Source: Colimorpha sp045597945
Lineage (GTDB): Bacteria > Bacteroidota > Bacteroidia > Bacteroidales > P3
Length of the DNA stretch: 64,000 nt
Assembly (NCBI GenBank): GCA_045597945.1
Contig: JAZLLD010000058.1
Coordinates: 13,924-77,923, forward strand
Direction: 5' to 3'
The notes under the pieces were generated by a model, which worked only from the letters and a program-made list of their open reading frames with translations, did no database searches and was not told the DNA's origin. Made by a program: the position numbers and the translations under genes. Positions 54,263 to 62,602 of this stretch are shown here, in pieces. Position 1 is the first letter of the stretch; every line of letters starts with the position of its first letter.

Positions 54263-55738
54263 TTAATTTTTAACAAGTTGTACAATAATTAACCTTCCTC
54301 CTTCTTCGGTTGAAAGAAGTATCTTCTTTCCCTCGGTAAGCTCTACATATTGGCCAATTTCAATCTTCTTATCAAGGTCTTTGTCCCATAGGCTCGTTAA
54401 TCGACGATTGATAAGTATCCACTTACCCTGGTGAAAATGGAAATCGCCTACAGGCTTCTTATCCTCTTGACTAATCTTCTCATTAGGAGTGATAAAACGA
54501 TTGACATGCCACATGTAAAGGGTTTGTTTGTCATAAACCATCAAACGATAATTCTCAGGTTTGAACACACCTTTCTTGGGAGAATAGTAGAGGTTCAATA
54601 CCGGAAGTTGGCCGTGGAATTCTTGTCCACAGAATGGGCATCTCGGCTTGGTGCTGTTATCAAAAACAAACCAATGAGCTTCGCATTTTGGGTTCTGGCA
54701 AGGCTGCATCAAATCGGTTGTCTTTACCAAAGCTGTTTCCCATTCATCTGCAGTAGGTCTTTTGGAAGGTTCATGCAATCCATCTATAAAGGCGCGGTCA
54801 AACAATTCTTTTAGATACGGACCGCAGATGGTGTAAGGCAATTTTGTCACATCGCCCTGAGGTAGCTCGGATGGGCGAAGTTGATTAACCTTCGGCCGAT
54901 TGCTCTTGTCGGTAGGGTGCTCAATGAACAATGCCTTTGAACCCATTGACAACTCTTCATCCTTAGCTGGGTCTAGGTCATTAACCTTACCGCCACGTAG
55001 AGGATGTCGGTAAAGCAAATACATATAAATCAACACGGCCAAAGCGTGACGATCGGTTGCTATACTAGGCAGCTTTCGATTGGGATCTGTCAAAGATAGA
55101 TGCTTTGTCTGCAATACTTCAGGTGCAATAAAATCGGGTGTGCCTACAACATCAGGAGGATACTTGCCAGGAACAACCAAGCCATCACAATCTATCACAG
55201 ATGCCTTTCCTGTTACAGGGTCAACCAATACATTCTTGTATGAGAGATCAGAATGTGCCAACCCTGCCGCATGAAGACGTTTAACGGCTCTAGCAATTTG
55301 AATGCACATGTGATAATGTGTCAGCCATGTACCTTTTTGATCAGCTGGAAGAAATTTGTTTCTCAAATTTGCAGAAGCAAACCATTTCCCTTCTTTTTCC
55401 TTCCCCTTAAAAGGACCTGAAGAAAAGAAAAAATACGATTGGTACGTTGGACAAACAATGCCTAGCTTACCATTCCATTCCACTAACTTCTCAGGCCAAC
55501 AGAAAAGGTTTTTCCAATAATCACCTCCTGCTTGGTTAAAAATTCGCTCGCGATACACTCCAGTGATATTCTGCAAACGATCTTTTGAATTGGCATCTTG
55601 TGGTTGACGAAAAAAACCAACAACATACTTCTTATCGGGACTGAAGTAAACATCTTTCATGGCGCCAGAGCCAATCACCTCATTCACAAACTCCACTTGG
55701 GATCCGTCCAAAGCCTTAAGTTTAATTGTTTGTGCCAT
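54263..55738 (-). CDS. Ser/Thr protein kinase of TerY-P type with zinc finger and FHA-like tail
   Basis: 491 residues from the ATG at 55738. Kinase domain about 10-335: glycine loop IGSGAMKDVYF, catalytic loop AHSDLSYKNVLVD (Asp and Asn kept; His-Ser-Asp instead of His-Arg-Asp), metal motif VIDCDGLV, and GTPDFIAPEV. The usual beta-3 lysine is not evident in YVVGFFRQP. A Cys4 zinc finger (CQNPKCEAHW, RCPFCGQEF) lies near 345-375. The C-terminal 110 residues are beta-rich and look like an FHA phospho-peptide domain (LYMWHVNRFITPNEKI, GKWILINRRL). It starts two bases after the PP2C stop. Confidence 0.75.
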   Translation of the reverse strand: MAQTIKLKALDGSQVEFVNEVIGSGAMKDVYFSPDKKYVVGFFRQPQDANSKDRLQNITGVYRERIFNQAGGDYWKNLFCWPEKLVEWNGKLGIVCPTYQSYFFFSSGPFKGKEKEGKWFASANLRNKFLPADQKGTWLTHYHMCIQIARAVKRLHAAGLAHSDLSYKNVLVDPVTGKASVIDCDGLVVPGKYPPDVVGTPDFIAPEVLQTKHLSLTDPNRKLPSIATDRHALAVLIYMYLLYRHPLRGGKVNDLDPAKDEELSMGSKALFIEHPTDKSNRPKVNQLRPSELPQGDVTKLPYTICGPYLKELFDRAFIDGLHEPSKRPTADEWETALVKTTDLMQPCQNPKCEAHWFVFDNSTKPRCPFCGQEFHGQLPVLNLYYSPKKGVFKPENYRLMVYDKQTLYMWHVNRFITPNEKISQEDKKPVGDFHFHQGKWILINRRLTSLWDKDLDKKIEIGQYVELTEGKKILLSTEEGGRLIIVQLVKN

Positions 55739-55740
55739 AA

Positions 55741-57141
55741 TCAATACAGTATTGCTATTGTTCTATCATCGTGATTGCCTTGAGACCAGAAGTCAAGCCA
55801 CTTCAATAATTGATATTGTGATTCGGCATTGTCATCAGACAGTTCCACCTCTTTACTAATGTTCTCATAAAGAGCATCCCACATTTCGACTTTATTTAAG
55901 TTGGCATCGGTCTCGAACATTGGGTCAGAAACACCATCTGTCATCAGCATCAGGGCTGTGAAGTCTTGTTCAATAGAGAATCTTAATCTTCCATATAATG
56001 AAGCAGAGTCTCTAAAAATCTCGGGCATGGTTAAGAATCGGGTTTGGCCTGCAAATTCACCACCATCGGGAGTTCCGAGCAATTTGATATACTGACGCTC
56101 TTTGTCATAAATACACATTGCCCCATCACCAACCCAGAACGAGCCTACGAACCAACCAAAATCAAACTTTTTACAAACTGATAGCAGCAGGGTGGTAGAG
56201 TACAATTTCATTGGAACGTCCTCATGGGATTTAGCTTCAGCTTCAATGGCCTTATAACCTTTGAACGCCGCATTTCCAACTAATTGATAAATATAGTCGC
56301 CCAGCATTTTTTTATACTCATCGTTCCCTTCGGTGTTGTAAACAGTGATATACTCCTCAAAGTCTTGGACTTTTTTCTCATCAGCAAAGAATTGCTTGCA
56401 ATGTTCCACCGCAGCATCACAAGCCAGTGATGAACCTTTGCGAGAATATTTTGCCGAGCCAGCTCCATCAGCCACAGCCATTATATACCAACCACTCTGT
56501 TCTAAATATTCCACTCTGTAATGGTCATCTCTGGGATTGCCCTCGTGAGCATGAGAGCGACCTCTTTGGCTGGCCACTACAATGTCTTTCTGAGGTTGAC
56601 CATTTTTAGATTCAACTTTCACATAACCGCATTCGAAGTCGGGTTGATAGTATTCGATATCTGTAGGTGTTGGAATATTTTTCCATAAGGTTTTTGGGTC
56701 GGGATTGATTGCAATGGTGAATTTTCTTTCGAGGTTTGCCATTCCTGGAATCCAGCCCTTGTATTTATAGCACAATCTGAATGTATATGATCCGGCTTGT
56801 GTTGGCACACCCGACAATACACAACTTTTATCCTCAGTATTTACCTCATCTTTAAGCCCGATTGCTTCCACATCTTCCAACCAATAATCCATTACCAAAT
56901 CCTCTGGTATTGAGAACGAAACTGAGTATTCTTTGCCCACAGTCCCATTGGGGAATGTGATTGGCAGTGCATTGATTTGGTTTTTTATGACAGTTGCTTT
57001 ATCCATACGTTCTTTATCGTATTCTTGCCAATCTTTTTTTAGTCTCCAGGTTATAAAGTCCAACACTTCCTCGTCAGAACATTCTACCAAAAGACTGTTG
57101 GCTATCAAATCTTTTATTTCTTTATTCAATTCCATACTCAT
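55741..57141 (-). CDS. PP2C-type protein phosphatase with N-terminal Ig-like domain
   Basis: 466 residues. An N-terminal helical part (1-40) is followed by an Ig/cadherin-like beta sandwich (about 50-145, GTVGKEYSVSFSIPEDL, GVPTQAGSYTFRLCY). The PP2C domain covers about 180-460 with GNPRDDHYRVE, VADGAGSAKYS, LMLMTDGVSDP and GNHDDRTIAIL, which supply the metal-binding aspartates. The start overlaps the stop of the upstream vWA gene as TGATG, a sign of translational coupling. With the vWA and kinase genes it makes the phosphorylation triad of Ter systems. Confidence 0.85.
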   Translation of the reverse strand: MSMELNKEIKDLIANSLLVECSDEEVLDFITWRLKKDWQEYDKERMDKATVIKNQINALPITFPNGTVGKEYSVSFSIPEDLVMDYWLEDVEAIGLKDEVNTEDKSCVLSGVPTQAGSYTFRLCYKYKGWIPGMANLERKFTIAINPDPKTLWKNIPTPTDIEYYQPDFECGYVKVESKNGQPQKDIVVASQRGRSHAHEGNPRDDHYRVEYLEQSGWYIMAVADGAGSAKYSRKGSSLACDAAVEHCKQFFADEKKVQDFEEYITVYNTEGNDEYKKMLGDYIYQLVGNAAFKGYKAIEAEAKSHEDVPMKLYSTTLLLSVCKKFDFGWFVGSFWVGDGAMCIYDKERQYIKLLGTPDGGEFAGQTRFLTMPEIFRDSASLYGRLRFSIEQDFTALMLMTDGVSDPMFETDANLNKVEMWDALYENISKEVELSDDNAESQYQLLKWLDFWSQGNHDDRTIAILY

Positions 57142-58187
57142 CAACCTTTTGTTCTATTCAAGTCGGCTCCACCTTCACCTACAAATCCCAGCTCGCCATC
57201 CATTCCACACCAAGGACATTTGGCGTGGCCATCTTCACCCACACAGAAAATGTTGCCACATTCACAAATAACTAATCCATGTTGGTTGCCACAACAAGGG
57301 CATGTGGGTTGTCCAATAATTTCGTTAGTGCTGACCTTCTGCTGGCGACCACCCTCTTCGGATAATTCACTATATGTATTTTCATCAATAGGATACGCAC
57401 CAACAAGTTTATAATATGATACAAACTGCTCAGGCACAATTTCTGACTCACCTAGACGCTTGGCGTACTTTATCAGATACGGCTTTTGTGTGGTTTGGCA
57501 CTTGCCCATCAGAACAACAAAATTCTCATCCACAATACAGGGTTTATTCGTGTCAACTTTTTCTAAATTAATACCATCAATAGGTGCTAATTTCACATCA
57601 TCATCGCCCATATCAGTGACTGATACACTTGATGTCTTAATTGATGCAGTAACCCACTTAAAAAATGATTTGAAAGATTCTGGCGTAGTATCGTTCAGTC
57701 GCAACACATTGTCGGATACTTGACCAAGCAGATTAGTGTTAACGTTATCGCCCAATGAAACAACAATAAGATTGCACCCTTTTCTGTATTTTGCGTTCCA
57801 ACGGGCAAAAGCCTTTTGGGTGTCATCCGTTGGATTGCCATCTGTGAAAAGGAAGATTATTGGTTTCCAATCGCCTTTCTCTTCCACAGTGGTTTTCTGC
57901 ACCGAATGATCCATATCATCCATCAGAAATTCCAAAGCATTGCCCAATGAGGTGCCTCCTCCGATAGGAAACTTCGGTGGGTAAAACTTATATAGTTCCG
58001 TCAAAGGAGTTAGTACTTTTGCTTTGCCAGCAAATGCTATGACGGAGACGAATGCTGTCTCTAATGCATAAGGATCCATCCTAAGCTCATTGATGACACT
58101 AGCCATACCATCTTGAACTTGTTCAATCGGAGTGCCAATCATAGACTCCGATACATCAACTAAAAAGAAAATGGGTAATCTTCTCAT
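57141..58187 (-). CDS. vWA (TerY-like) protein with C-terminal zinc ribbons
   Basis: 348 residues. vWA domain 1-200 with MIDAS residues DVSESM, GGGTSLGNAL and FTDGNPTDD. The C-terminal part (about 215-348) contains VLMGKCQTTQKPYLIKY and two zinc ribbons, CPCCGNQHGLVICECG and FCVGEDGHAKCPWCG, the TerY-C type domain. It resembles the next two genes upstream but is the only one with the ribbons; it probably tethers kinase and phosphatase to a target. Confidence 0.85.
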   Translation of the reverse strand: MRRLPIFFLVDVSESMIGTPIEQVQDGMASVINELRMDPYALETAFVSVIAFAGKAKVLTPLTELYKFYPPKFPIGGGTSLGNALEFLMDDMDHSVQKTTVEEKGDWKPIIFLFTDGNPTDDTQKAFARWNAKYRKGCNLIVVSLGDNVNTNLLGQVSDNVLRLNDTTPESFKSFFKWVTASIKTSSVSVTDMGDDDVKLAPIDGINLEKVDTNKPCIVDENFVVLMGKCQTTQKPYLIKYAKRLGESEIVPEQFVSYYKLVGAYPIDENTYSELSEEGGRQQKVSTNEIIGQPTCPCCGNQHGLVICECGNIFCVGEDGHAKCPWCGMDGELGFVGEGGADLNRTKG

Positions 58188-58198
58188 AATAGTAAGTG

Positions 58199-58837
58199 TT
58201 AGATAATTACATTAACCTCATCGGGTGGTGGAGGCAATTCGATATCATTTGTTGCTCCAATACTCTTGTTGCCAATCTCGATAGTGTTTGAAACCCATTG
58301 GAAAAACTTTCTAAAAGAAGCACTATCCATGGTGTCCAAAGTAAACACTTGATCGGTAAGTTGTTTTAGTGGGTCTGTCTTCGCATGCATACCTGCAGCA
58401 CAGGCCACAATAGTCGCAAAATGGCGTTTTTTCACCTCGGGTATAACCTGGGTATACACTTGGATATCTGATGGTTTTCCATCAGTTAGCAGGAATAGCA
58501 GTGGCATCCAATCCCCTTTGCGCTCGGGCGTACTCAATCGTACTTCAGAGTCAACTTGTTTGCATAAGAGTTCTAATGCTGCACCAGTATGAGTCGGGCC
58601 TGACTCGGGTACTACAATAGTGGGCAGCTGGAAATCTTCCAAAGGCGTAAGAGGCATCAAAACTTTAACTTCGCGGTCATAGGTTATGATGCTGATGTTG
58701 ACAGATTCCAATGCATAAGGTTCAGACCGAAGGCTGGAAAGCATTGCTTCTATTCCAACTTTTACCGACTCTATCGGTTCTCCTTTCATGGATCCCGATG
58801 TGTCAATTAGTATATATACAGGTAATCTTCTTGACAT
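58199..58837 (-). CDS. vWA (TerY-like) protein 2
   Basis: 212 residues, a single vWA domain. MIDAS motifs DTSGSM, GPTHTGAALE and LLTDGKPSD are intact. The C-terminus ends in a Pro-rich tail (ELPPPPDEVNVII). It is close to the product of 59008-59646, including the tail, so one arose from the other by duplication. Confidence 0.9.
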   Translation of the reverse strand: MSRRLPVYILIDTSGSMKGEPIESVKVGIEAMLSSLRSEPYALESVNISIITYDREVKVLMPLTPLEDFQLPTIVVPESGPTHTGAALELLCKQVDSEVRLSTPERKGDWMPLLFLLTDGKPSDIQVYTQVIPEVKKRHFATIVACAAGMHAKTDPLKQLTDQVFTLDTMDSASFRKFFQWVSNTIEIGNKSIGATNDIELPPPPDEVNVII

Positions 58838-58928
58838 AATTGGATGTTATCTCTTGTTTCCGAATAAAAAGGCTAGAATTATCGCGCCAAGTTTTCTTTC
58901 TAGACCCTGTTTCGAAGTAGGGATACCC

Positions 58929-58958
58929 GTCTGCCGAGCAAATTGTTGCTTGGCAGAC
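58929..58958 (-). other. Intra-operon hairpin between two vWA genes
   Basis: GTCTGCCGAGCAA / TTGCTTGGCAGAC with an ATTG loop (13 bp, one G-T; on the minus strand one A-C mismatch). Outer bases GGGAAT and ATCCC extend the stem. It lies in the only long spacer (170 bases) of the ter operon. No T-run follows, so it may process or stabilise mRNA. Confidence 0.6.
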
Positions 58959-59007
58959 GTGATTCCCAATAATCGTTTCCAAGAAAACGAAAAACCATAT
59001 TTCCCCA

Positions 59008-59646
59008 TCAGACAACAATGTTCACTTCGGGAGGAGGTGGAGGTAATTCACTAAGACCAGTGACTTCGACACCAGCATCTTCGACCTTTTGGCTTCCTGT
59101 GCTGACAGATGCTGATACCCATTTGAAGAAAGCTTTGATGGTTGCACTATCTGCAGTATCCAACTGAACAACGCATTCCGTAATTTTCTTCAAGGTATCG
59201 GTGTTTGCACCCTGGCCAGCGGCACAAGCTACCACCATGCCGAATTTTCGTTTCTTAAACTCTGCTAAACCACGGTTCAGGTCATCGGTAGGTTCGCCAT
59301 CTGTCATAATGAACACCAATGGTTTCCAGTCGCCTTTCACCTCAGCGGTGGTCTTGGTTACTTCTGTGTCAACCTTCTGAGCTAATAACGATAAAGCCTC
59401 GCCCATTGCGGTGCAACCGCTGGCATCAATTGTCGGCTTCTGAAATGCCGAGAGTTCTGTCAAAGGTGTGACTTGCTGAGCAGAAGAATTGAAAGTGATA
59501 ATGCTCAGATATGCTGTCTCAAGAGCATAAGGATCAGAGCGTAGTGTGGACACAAGCACATCAACGCCATTATTGACAGCCTGAATAGGCTCTCCGAACA
59601 TACTGCCGGAGGTGTCCAATAAAAGATAAACAGGTAATCTTCTCAT
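59008..59646 (-). CDS. vWA (TerY-like) protein 1
   Basis: 212 residues, a single vWA domain with complete MIDAS: DTSGSM (residues 11-16), SGCTAMGEAL and IMTDGEPTDD. It ends in the Pro-rich tail SELPPPPPEVNIVV. It begins two bases after the TerD-like gene 59649-60374. Confidence 0.9.
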   Translation of the reverse strand: MRRLPVYLLLDTSGSMFGEPIQAVNNGVDVLVSTLRSDPYALETAYLSIITFNSSAQQVTPLTELSAFQKPTIDASGCTAMGEALSLLAQKVDTEVTKTTAEVKGDWKPLVFIMTDGEPTDDLNRGLAEFKKRKFGMVVACAAGQGANTDTLKKITECVVQLDTADSATIKAFFKWVSASVSTGSQKVEDAGVEVTGLSELPPPPPEVNIVV

Positions 59647-59648
59647 AA

Positions 59649-60374
59649 TTATTTTGAATATTGTTTAAGGATGCGTTTAATTGTTAGACTTAAGTTTGAG
59701 TTTGGTAGGTGGCCATCTGCATCATCGTAAGCATCACCAATAGCACCAAACTTCCACTCGCCATTATGACGATATAAGCGACCCAGCACTAAAGAATTTT
59801 TTCCAGAGAATTGGTTGTCTTTAGCTACGTCATACTGAGCAAAGACTTCTTTCACTTTCTTTATGTCAACTTGTGTTCCTTCATATTCACACATACGGAT
59901 AGCGGCATAAGGAATCTGTAGAAAATCGATGTCTTTGGGCGAGAAAATATTCAAGAAAAAGACAATTTGGTCAATTCTGCTGCTTACTTTAGCAAGGTCA
60001 ATTGTGATAATCTCATTGTCAAGTCCATCATCACCACCTTTATCACCCTCAGTATCATCAGGTGTATGATACATAGCTTTATCAGAAGACCAATCACTAC
60101 CTTTGGGTAGGCCAGGAATGTTATTCGCAAAATAGCGAGGATAGATATTTGCGTTATACAAAGGTGAATACAAGGCATCGACCAAAACGCCTTGAGCATC
60201 AAGCATTACACAACTCAGGTCTACATCAACATCCACTTCCTCTGTTCTCATACCGAAAAGACCAGTCTTTCTTTCAATTGCACCCCAATTACATCCTACG
60301 AGGAATTTTGTCAATTTTGAGCCATCATTCTTTTCAAGATTGATGCGCTGTCCTTTTTCTAAGTTAATAGCCAT
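59649..60374 (-). CDS. TerD-family protein 4 (TerZ-like)
   Basis: 241 residues. INLEKGQRINLEK start, VDVDVDLSCVMLD, the acidic stretch GDKGGDDGLDNEIITIDLAKV and LGRLYRHNGEWKFGAIGDA match the TerD fold. Longer than the canonical member by an insert in the first half. The acidic loop probably binds Ca2+. Its start is 23 bases after the previous gene. Confidence 0.85.
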   Translation of the reverse strand: MAINLEKGQRINLEKNDGSKLTKFLVGCNWGAIERKTGLFGMRTEEVDVDVDLSCVMLDAQGVLVDALYSPLYNANIYPRYFANNIPGLPKGSDWSSDKAMYHTPDDTEGDKGGDDGLDNEIITIDLAKVSSRIDQIVFFLNIFSPKDIDFLQIPYAAIRMCEYEGTQVDIKKVKEVFAQYDVAKDNQFSGKNSLVLGRLYRHNGEWKFGAIGDAYDDADGHLPNSNLSLTIKRILKQYSK

Positions 60375-60397
60375 AATATTTAGTTAAATTTTATGTT

Positions 60398-61030
60398 CTA
60401 TTTGGTTCCGTCACGGTAGGAGAACCCCCAACCATACACTTTGTCACAATCTTCATGTCCATTGTGGAAAGTAACAAGCTTACGAACTGTTATGGTATTA
60501 TCGCCACCAAAATTCAATTCGGCAATGGCACAGAATCTTCTTGAGTCTGTTTGTTCACCCATTTCTACAATAACATCATCATTGCCAGGAACGCTCACTT
60601 TCACCACAGCGTTTGTATCTGCCCATTTTGCTGCACCCTCATAAATGAATGTATAAACGATGATGCGTTTGATGTCATTGATATGATTGGGGTTCACTAA
60701 GATAGTTTCTCCAGATTCGCTTGAGCCGCCACGATCATCACCTTTATGCCAAATATAAGGTTCTAGGTCATAACAACCTTGGCGAGTTTGCTTATTTCGT
60801 GGACCACCTTGATTGTGAGCGAACTGCAGTCCATCTATCAACTGCTTTTCGCCATTACGTAATTCATAGAAGCAACCTAGGTCAAGGTCAACCTCACTAC
60901 CGAGAATCTTTTTCAAAAAACCACCTTTCGACCAGTCAAGATTGATTTTGATTTCACCCTTGAATGATGATGATCCTTTTTCAAGGTTGATTCTATGTTG
61001 GTCCCCTGATTTTTCTAATCGTATTGCCAT
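60398..61030 (-). CDS. TerD-family protein 3, divergent
   Basis: 210 residues. INLEKGSSSFKGEIKINLDW and EVDLDLGCFYEL keep the TerD pattern, but the usual GDD acidic loop is replaced by HKGDDRGGSSESGETILVNP. The C-terminus FHNGHEDCDKVYGWGFSYRD differs from the other members. It may have lost or changed Ca2+ binding. Confidence 0.75.
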   Translation of the reverse strand: MAIRLEKSGDQHRINLEKGSSSFKGEIKINLDWSKGGFLKKILGSEVDLDLGCFYELRNGEKQLIDGLQFAHNQGGPRNKQTRQGCYDLEPYIWHKGDDRGGSSESGETILVNPNHINDIKRIIVYTFIYEGAAKWADTNAVVKVSVPGNDDVIVEMGEQTDSRRFCAIAELNFGGDNTITVRKLVTFHNGHEDCDKVYGWGFSYRDGTK

Positions 61031-61032
61031 GA

Positions 61033-61686
61033 TTATTGAAATTTTGAAACTAATTCTTCAAGACCACCTTTATGGCCAATGCCCAAAGCTTGAATTTTCC
61101 AACCTCCATCCTTGCGGTAAAGGCGGCAGAATTCGACAGATGCACAAGCAGAAAAATCCTCAGTCAGGTCATATATATACTCACCTTCACCCTCAGCTTG
61201 GCCTGGTTTATAGAGACGGACATATGCACGCTCTACTTGGCCAAAGTTCTGGCGACGATTGGCGTAGTCATAAATACTGACACAAATGATGATTTCTTCT
61301 ACTTGTTTGTTCACTTTGGCCAAATTAATGTCCATTGTTTCATCATCACCATCTTCTGAGGTCAAGCCATTTTCATCATCAATGGACCCCACGACAGAAA
61401 TCTCAGGGTCAACTGGTCTAGATTCCGTTCTCATCTTATCATTGTCTGACCATTCATCACTTGATACAACAGTATCCAAAGCATTTGGACGAACTCGGTT
61501 AATTGTATTGTAGAAAACAAGATGGGAGTCTGACAACAATTTTTTATTCTTGTCAATCAAGAATGCAGAAACGTCCAAATCAAAATCAAATTGAGACGCA
61601 CCTTCATTCACATCCCAACCCAAACCCACATGAAAAATGTCCATGTTGAGCTTGGCATTCTGACCTTTTACTAATTCAATTGCCAT
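61033..61686 (-). CDS. TerD-family protein 2
   Basis: 217 residues. GLGWDVNEGASQFDFDLDVS, then an insert of some 35 residues, the acidic SEDGDDETMDINLAKV, the NRRQNFGQVERAYVRLY block and the end GIGHKGGLEELVSKF. Apart from the insert it closely follows the canonical TerD/TerE form. Begins two bases after the first ter gene. Confidence 0.9.
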   Translation of the reverse strand: MAIELVKGQNAKLNMDIFHVGLGWDVNEGASQFDFDLDVSAFLIDKNKKLLSDSHLVFYNTINRVRPNALDTVVSSDEWSDNDKMRTESRPVDPEISVVGSIDDENGLTSEDGDDETMDINLAKVNKQVEEIIICVSIYDYANRRQNFGQVERAYVRLYKPGQAEGEGEYIYDLTEDFSACASVEFCRLYRKDGGWKIQALGIGHKGGLEELVSKFQ

Positions 61687-61688
61687 AC

Positions 61689-62246
61689 CTAACCAATGTA
61701 TTTATCAACAAAATATTGCAAGCCGCCTTTATAGCCAATACCCATTGCTTCAAATTTCCATTCGCCATTTCTGCGATATAGGCGACCAAATTCAACAGCT
61801 GTCTCAACGGAAAAGTCCTCATCAAGATCATACTTGGCAATTTCCTCATTGGTATGAGCGTTGTAGATACGAATATATGAGTTTCGCACTTGGCCAAAGT
61901 TCTGGCGTCGCTCATCAAACTTATGAATGGTTACACAAAATACAATCTCTTGGATTTTGGGATCGACTTTGCTCAAGTCAACCATGATGGTTTCGTCATC
62001 ACCACCATCACTGTTGCCACCAGTAGTATCGTCATCGCCAGCTTCAACAGCTTTATCAGGTGATAATTTATTATTGTAGAAAACGAAATATTCGTCTTGT
62101 GGGAGTTTTTTGTTTTCACCAAGCATGAATGCAGAAGCATCCAAGTCAAAATCAAAACCTGTGCCCTCATTGGGATCCCAACCTAATCCAACGCCGACTT
62201 TCTGCAAGCCTATTTCAATGCGTTGGCCTTTCTCGAGATTAATCAT
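61689..62246 (-). CDS. terD: TerD-family protein 1 (canonical TerD/TerE)
   Basis: 185 residues. KVGVGLGWDPNEGTGFDFDL, then the acidic cluster AGDDDTTGGNSDGGDDETIM with the aspartates that bind Ca2+ in TerD, NFGQVRNSYIRIYN and the end GIGYKGGLQYFVDKYIG. First gene of the operon. TerD proteins are cytoplasmic and linked to tellurite, phage and oxidative stress resistance; which stress matters here is unknown. Confidence 0.9.
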   Translation of the reverse strand: MINLEKGQRIEIGLQKVGVGLGWDPNEGTGFDFDLDASAFMLGENKKLPQDEYFVFYNNKLSPDKAVEAGDDDTTGGNSDGGDDETIMVDLSKVDPKIQEIVFCVTIHKFDERRQNFGQVRNSYIRIYNAHTNEEIAKYDLDEDFSVETAVEFGRLYRRNGEWKFEAMGIGYKGGLQYFVDKYIG

Positions 62247-62314
62247 ATTATTGTTGTTTGACCGTTAGTAGTTATTCTCTATGATTTCTATGAACAAAGT
62301 TCTGTTCTAAATGG

Positions 62315-62344
62315 GAATAAAAAAAGAACCACGAACTTTTTGTT
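62315..62344 (-). promoter_or_regulatory. Alternative pairing arm and T-run in the ter leader
   Basis: Read on the minus strand: GTTCGTGG (62336-62329) followed by TTC and seven Ts. GTTCGTGG can pair with CCACGAGC (62395-62388) of the long hairpin, which would put a stem just before the T-run. A terminator-like state is possible; this is inference from pairing only. Confidence 0.4.
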
Positions 62345-62463
62345 TGCGTTCGAGGTCCTGGAAACTACCTACCGTACTAACAAGAAAGCTCGTGGTAAAC
62401 CACGAGCATTTCGGCTTTCTTTTAGTGTACGGTGTTTAGAAATTTTCCAGGTTTCGAAACGCA
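62345..62463 (-). ncRNA. Long imperfect hairpin in the ter operon leader
   Basis: Paired arms: 62345-62353 with 62455-62463, 62357-62364 with 62443-62450, ACCGTAC (62371-62377) with GTACGGT (62427-62433), AAGAAAG with CTTTCTT, and at the tip GCTCGTGG-TAAA-CCACGAGC (62388-62407). It lies downstream of a minus-strand promoter (62572-62602) and about 100 bases before terD. It could be a leader switch or a separate small RNA; a 6S-like RNA is a weaker alternative. Confidence 0.5.
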
Positions 62464-62571
62464 CTTAGAATAGCAAAAATGCTTTAATATGTCGTTATAC
62501 TTTTAAAAATATTATTTTATTCTATAATTTTCAGTGTTTTAGTTATACATTCAATTAATCTATCGGTTTTG

Positions 62572-62602
62572 CAAATATACTAAAAGTTTTTAGATTGGCA
62601 AA
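62572..62602 (-). promoter_or_regulatory. Promoter of the ter operon or of its leader RNA
   Basis: On the minus strand TTTG (complement of 62599-62602), 19 bases, TATATTTG (62572-62579). Transcription would start near 62565, giving a leader of about 320 bases before terD. Confidence 0.6.

Noticed and set aside
58803..59018. 71-codon frame across the spacer between vWA genes
   Set aside because: It overlaps the ends of both vWA genes and the hairpin, and its product resembles nothing.
62345..62463. 6S RNA gene
   Set aside because: The long hairpin has a small internal bubble, but promoter, strand and position fit a leader of the ter operon better; the conserved 6S bubble sequence is not recognisable.
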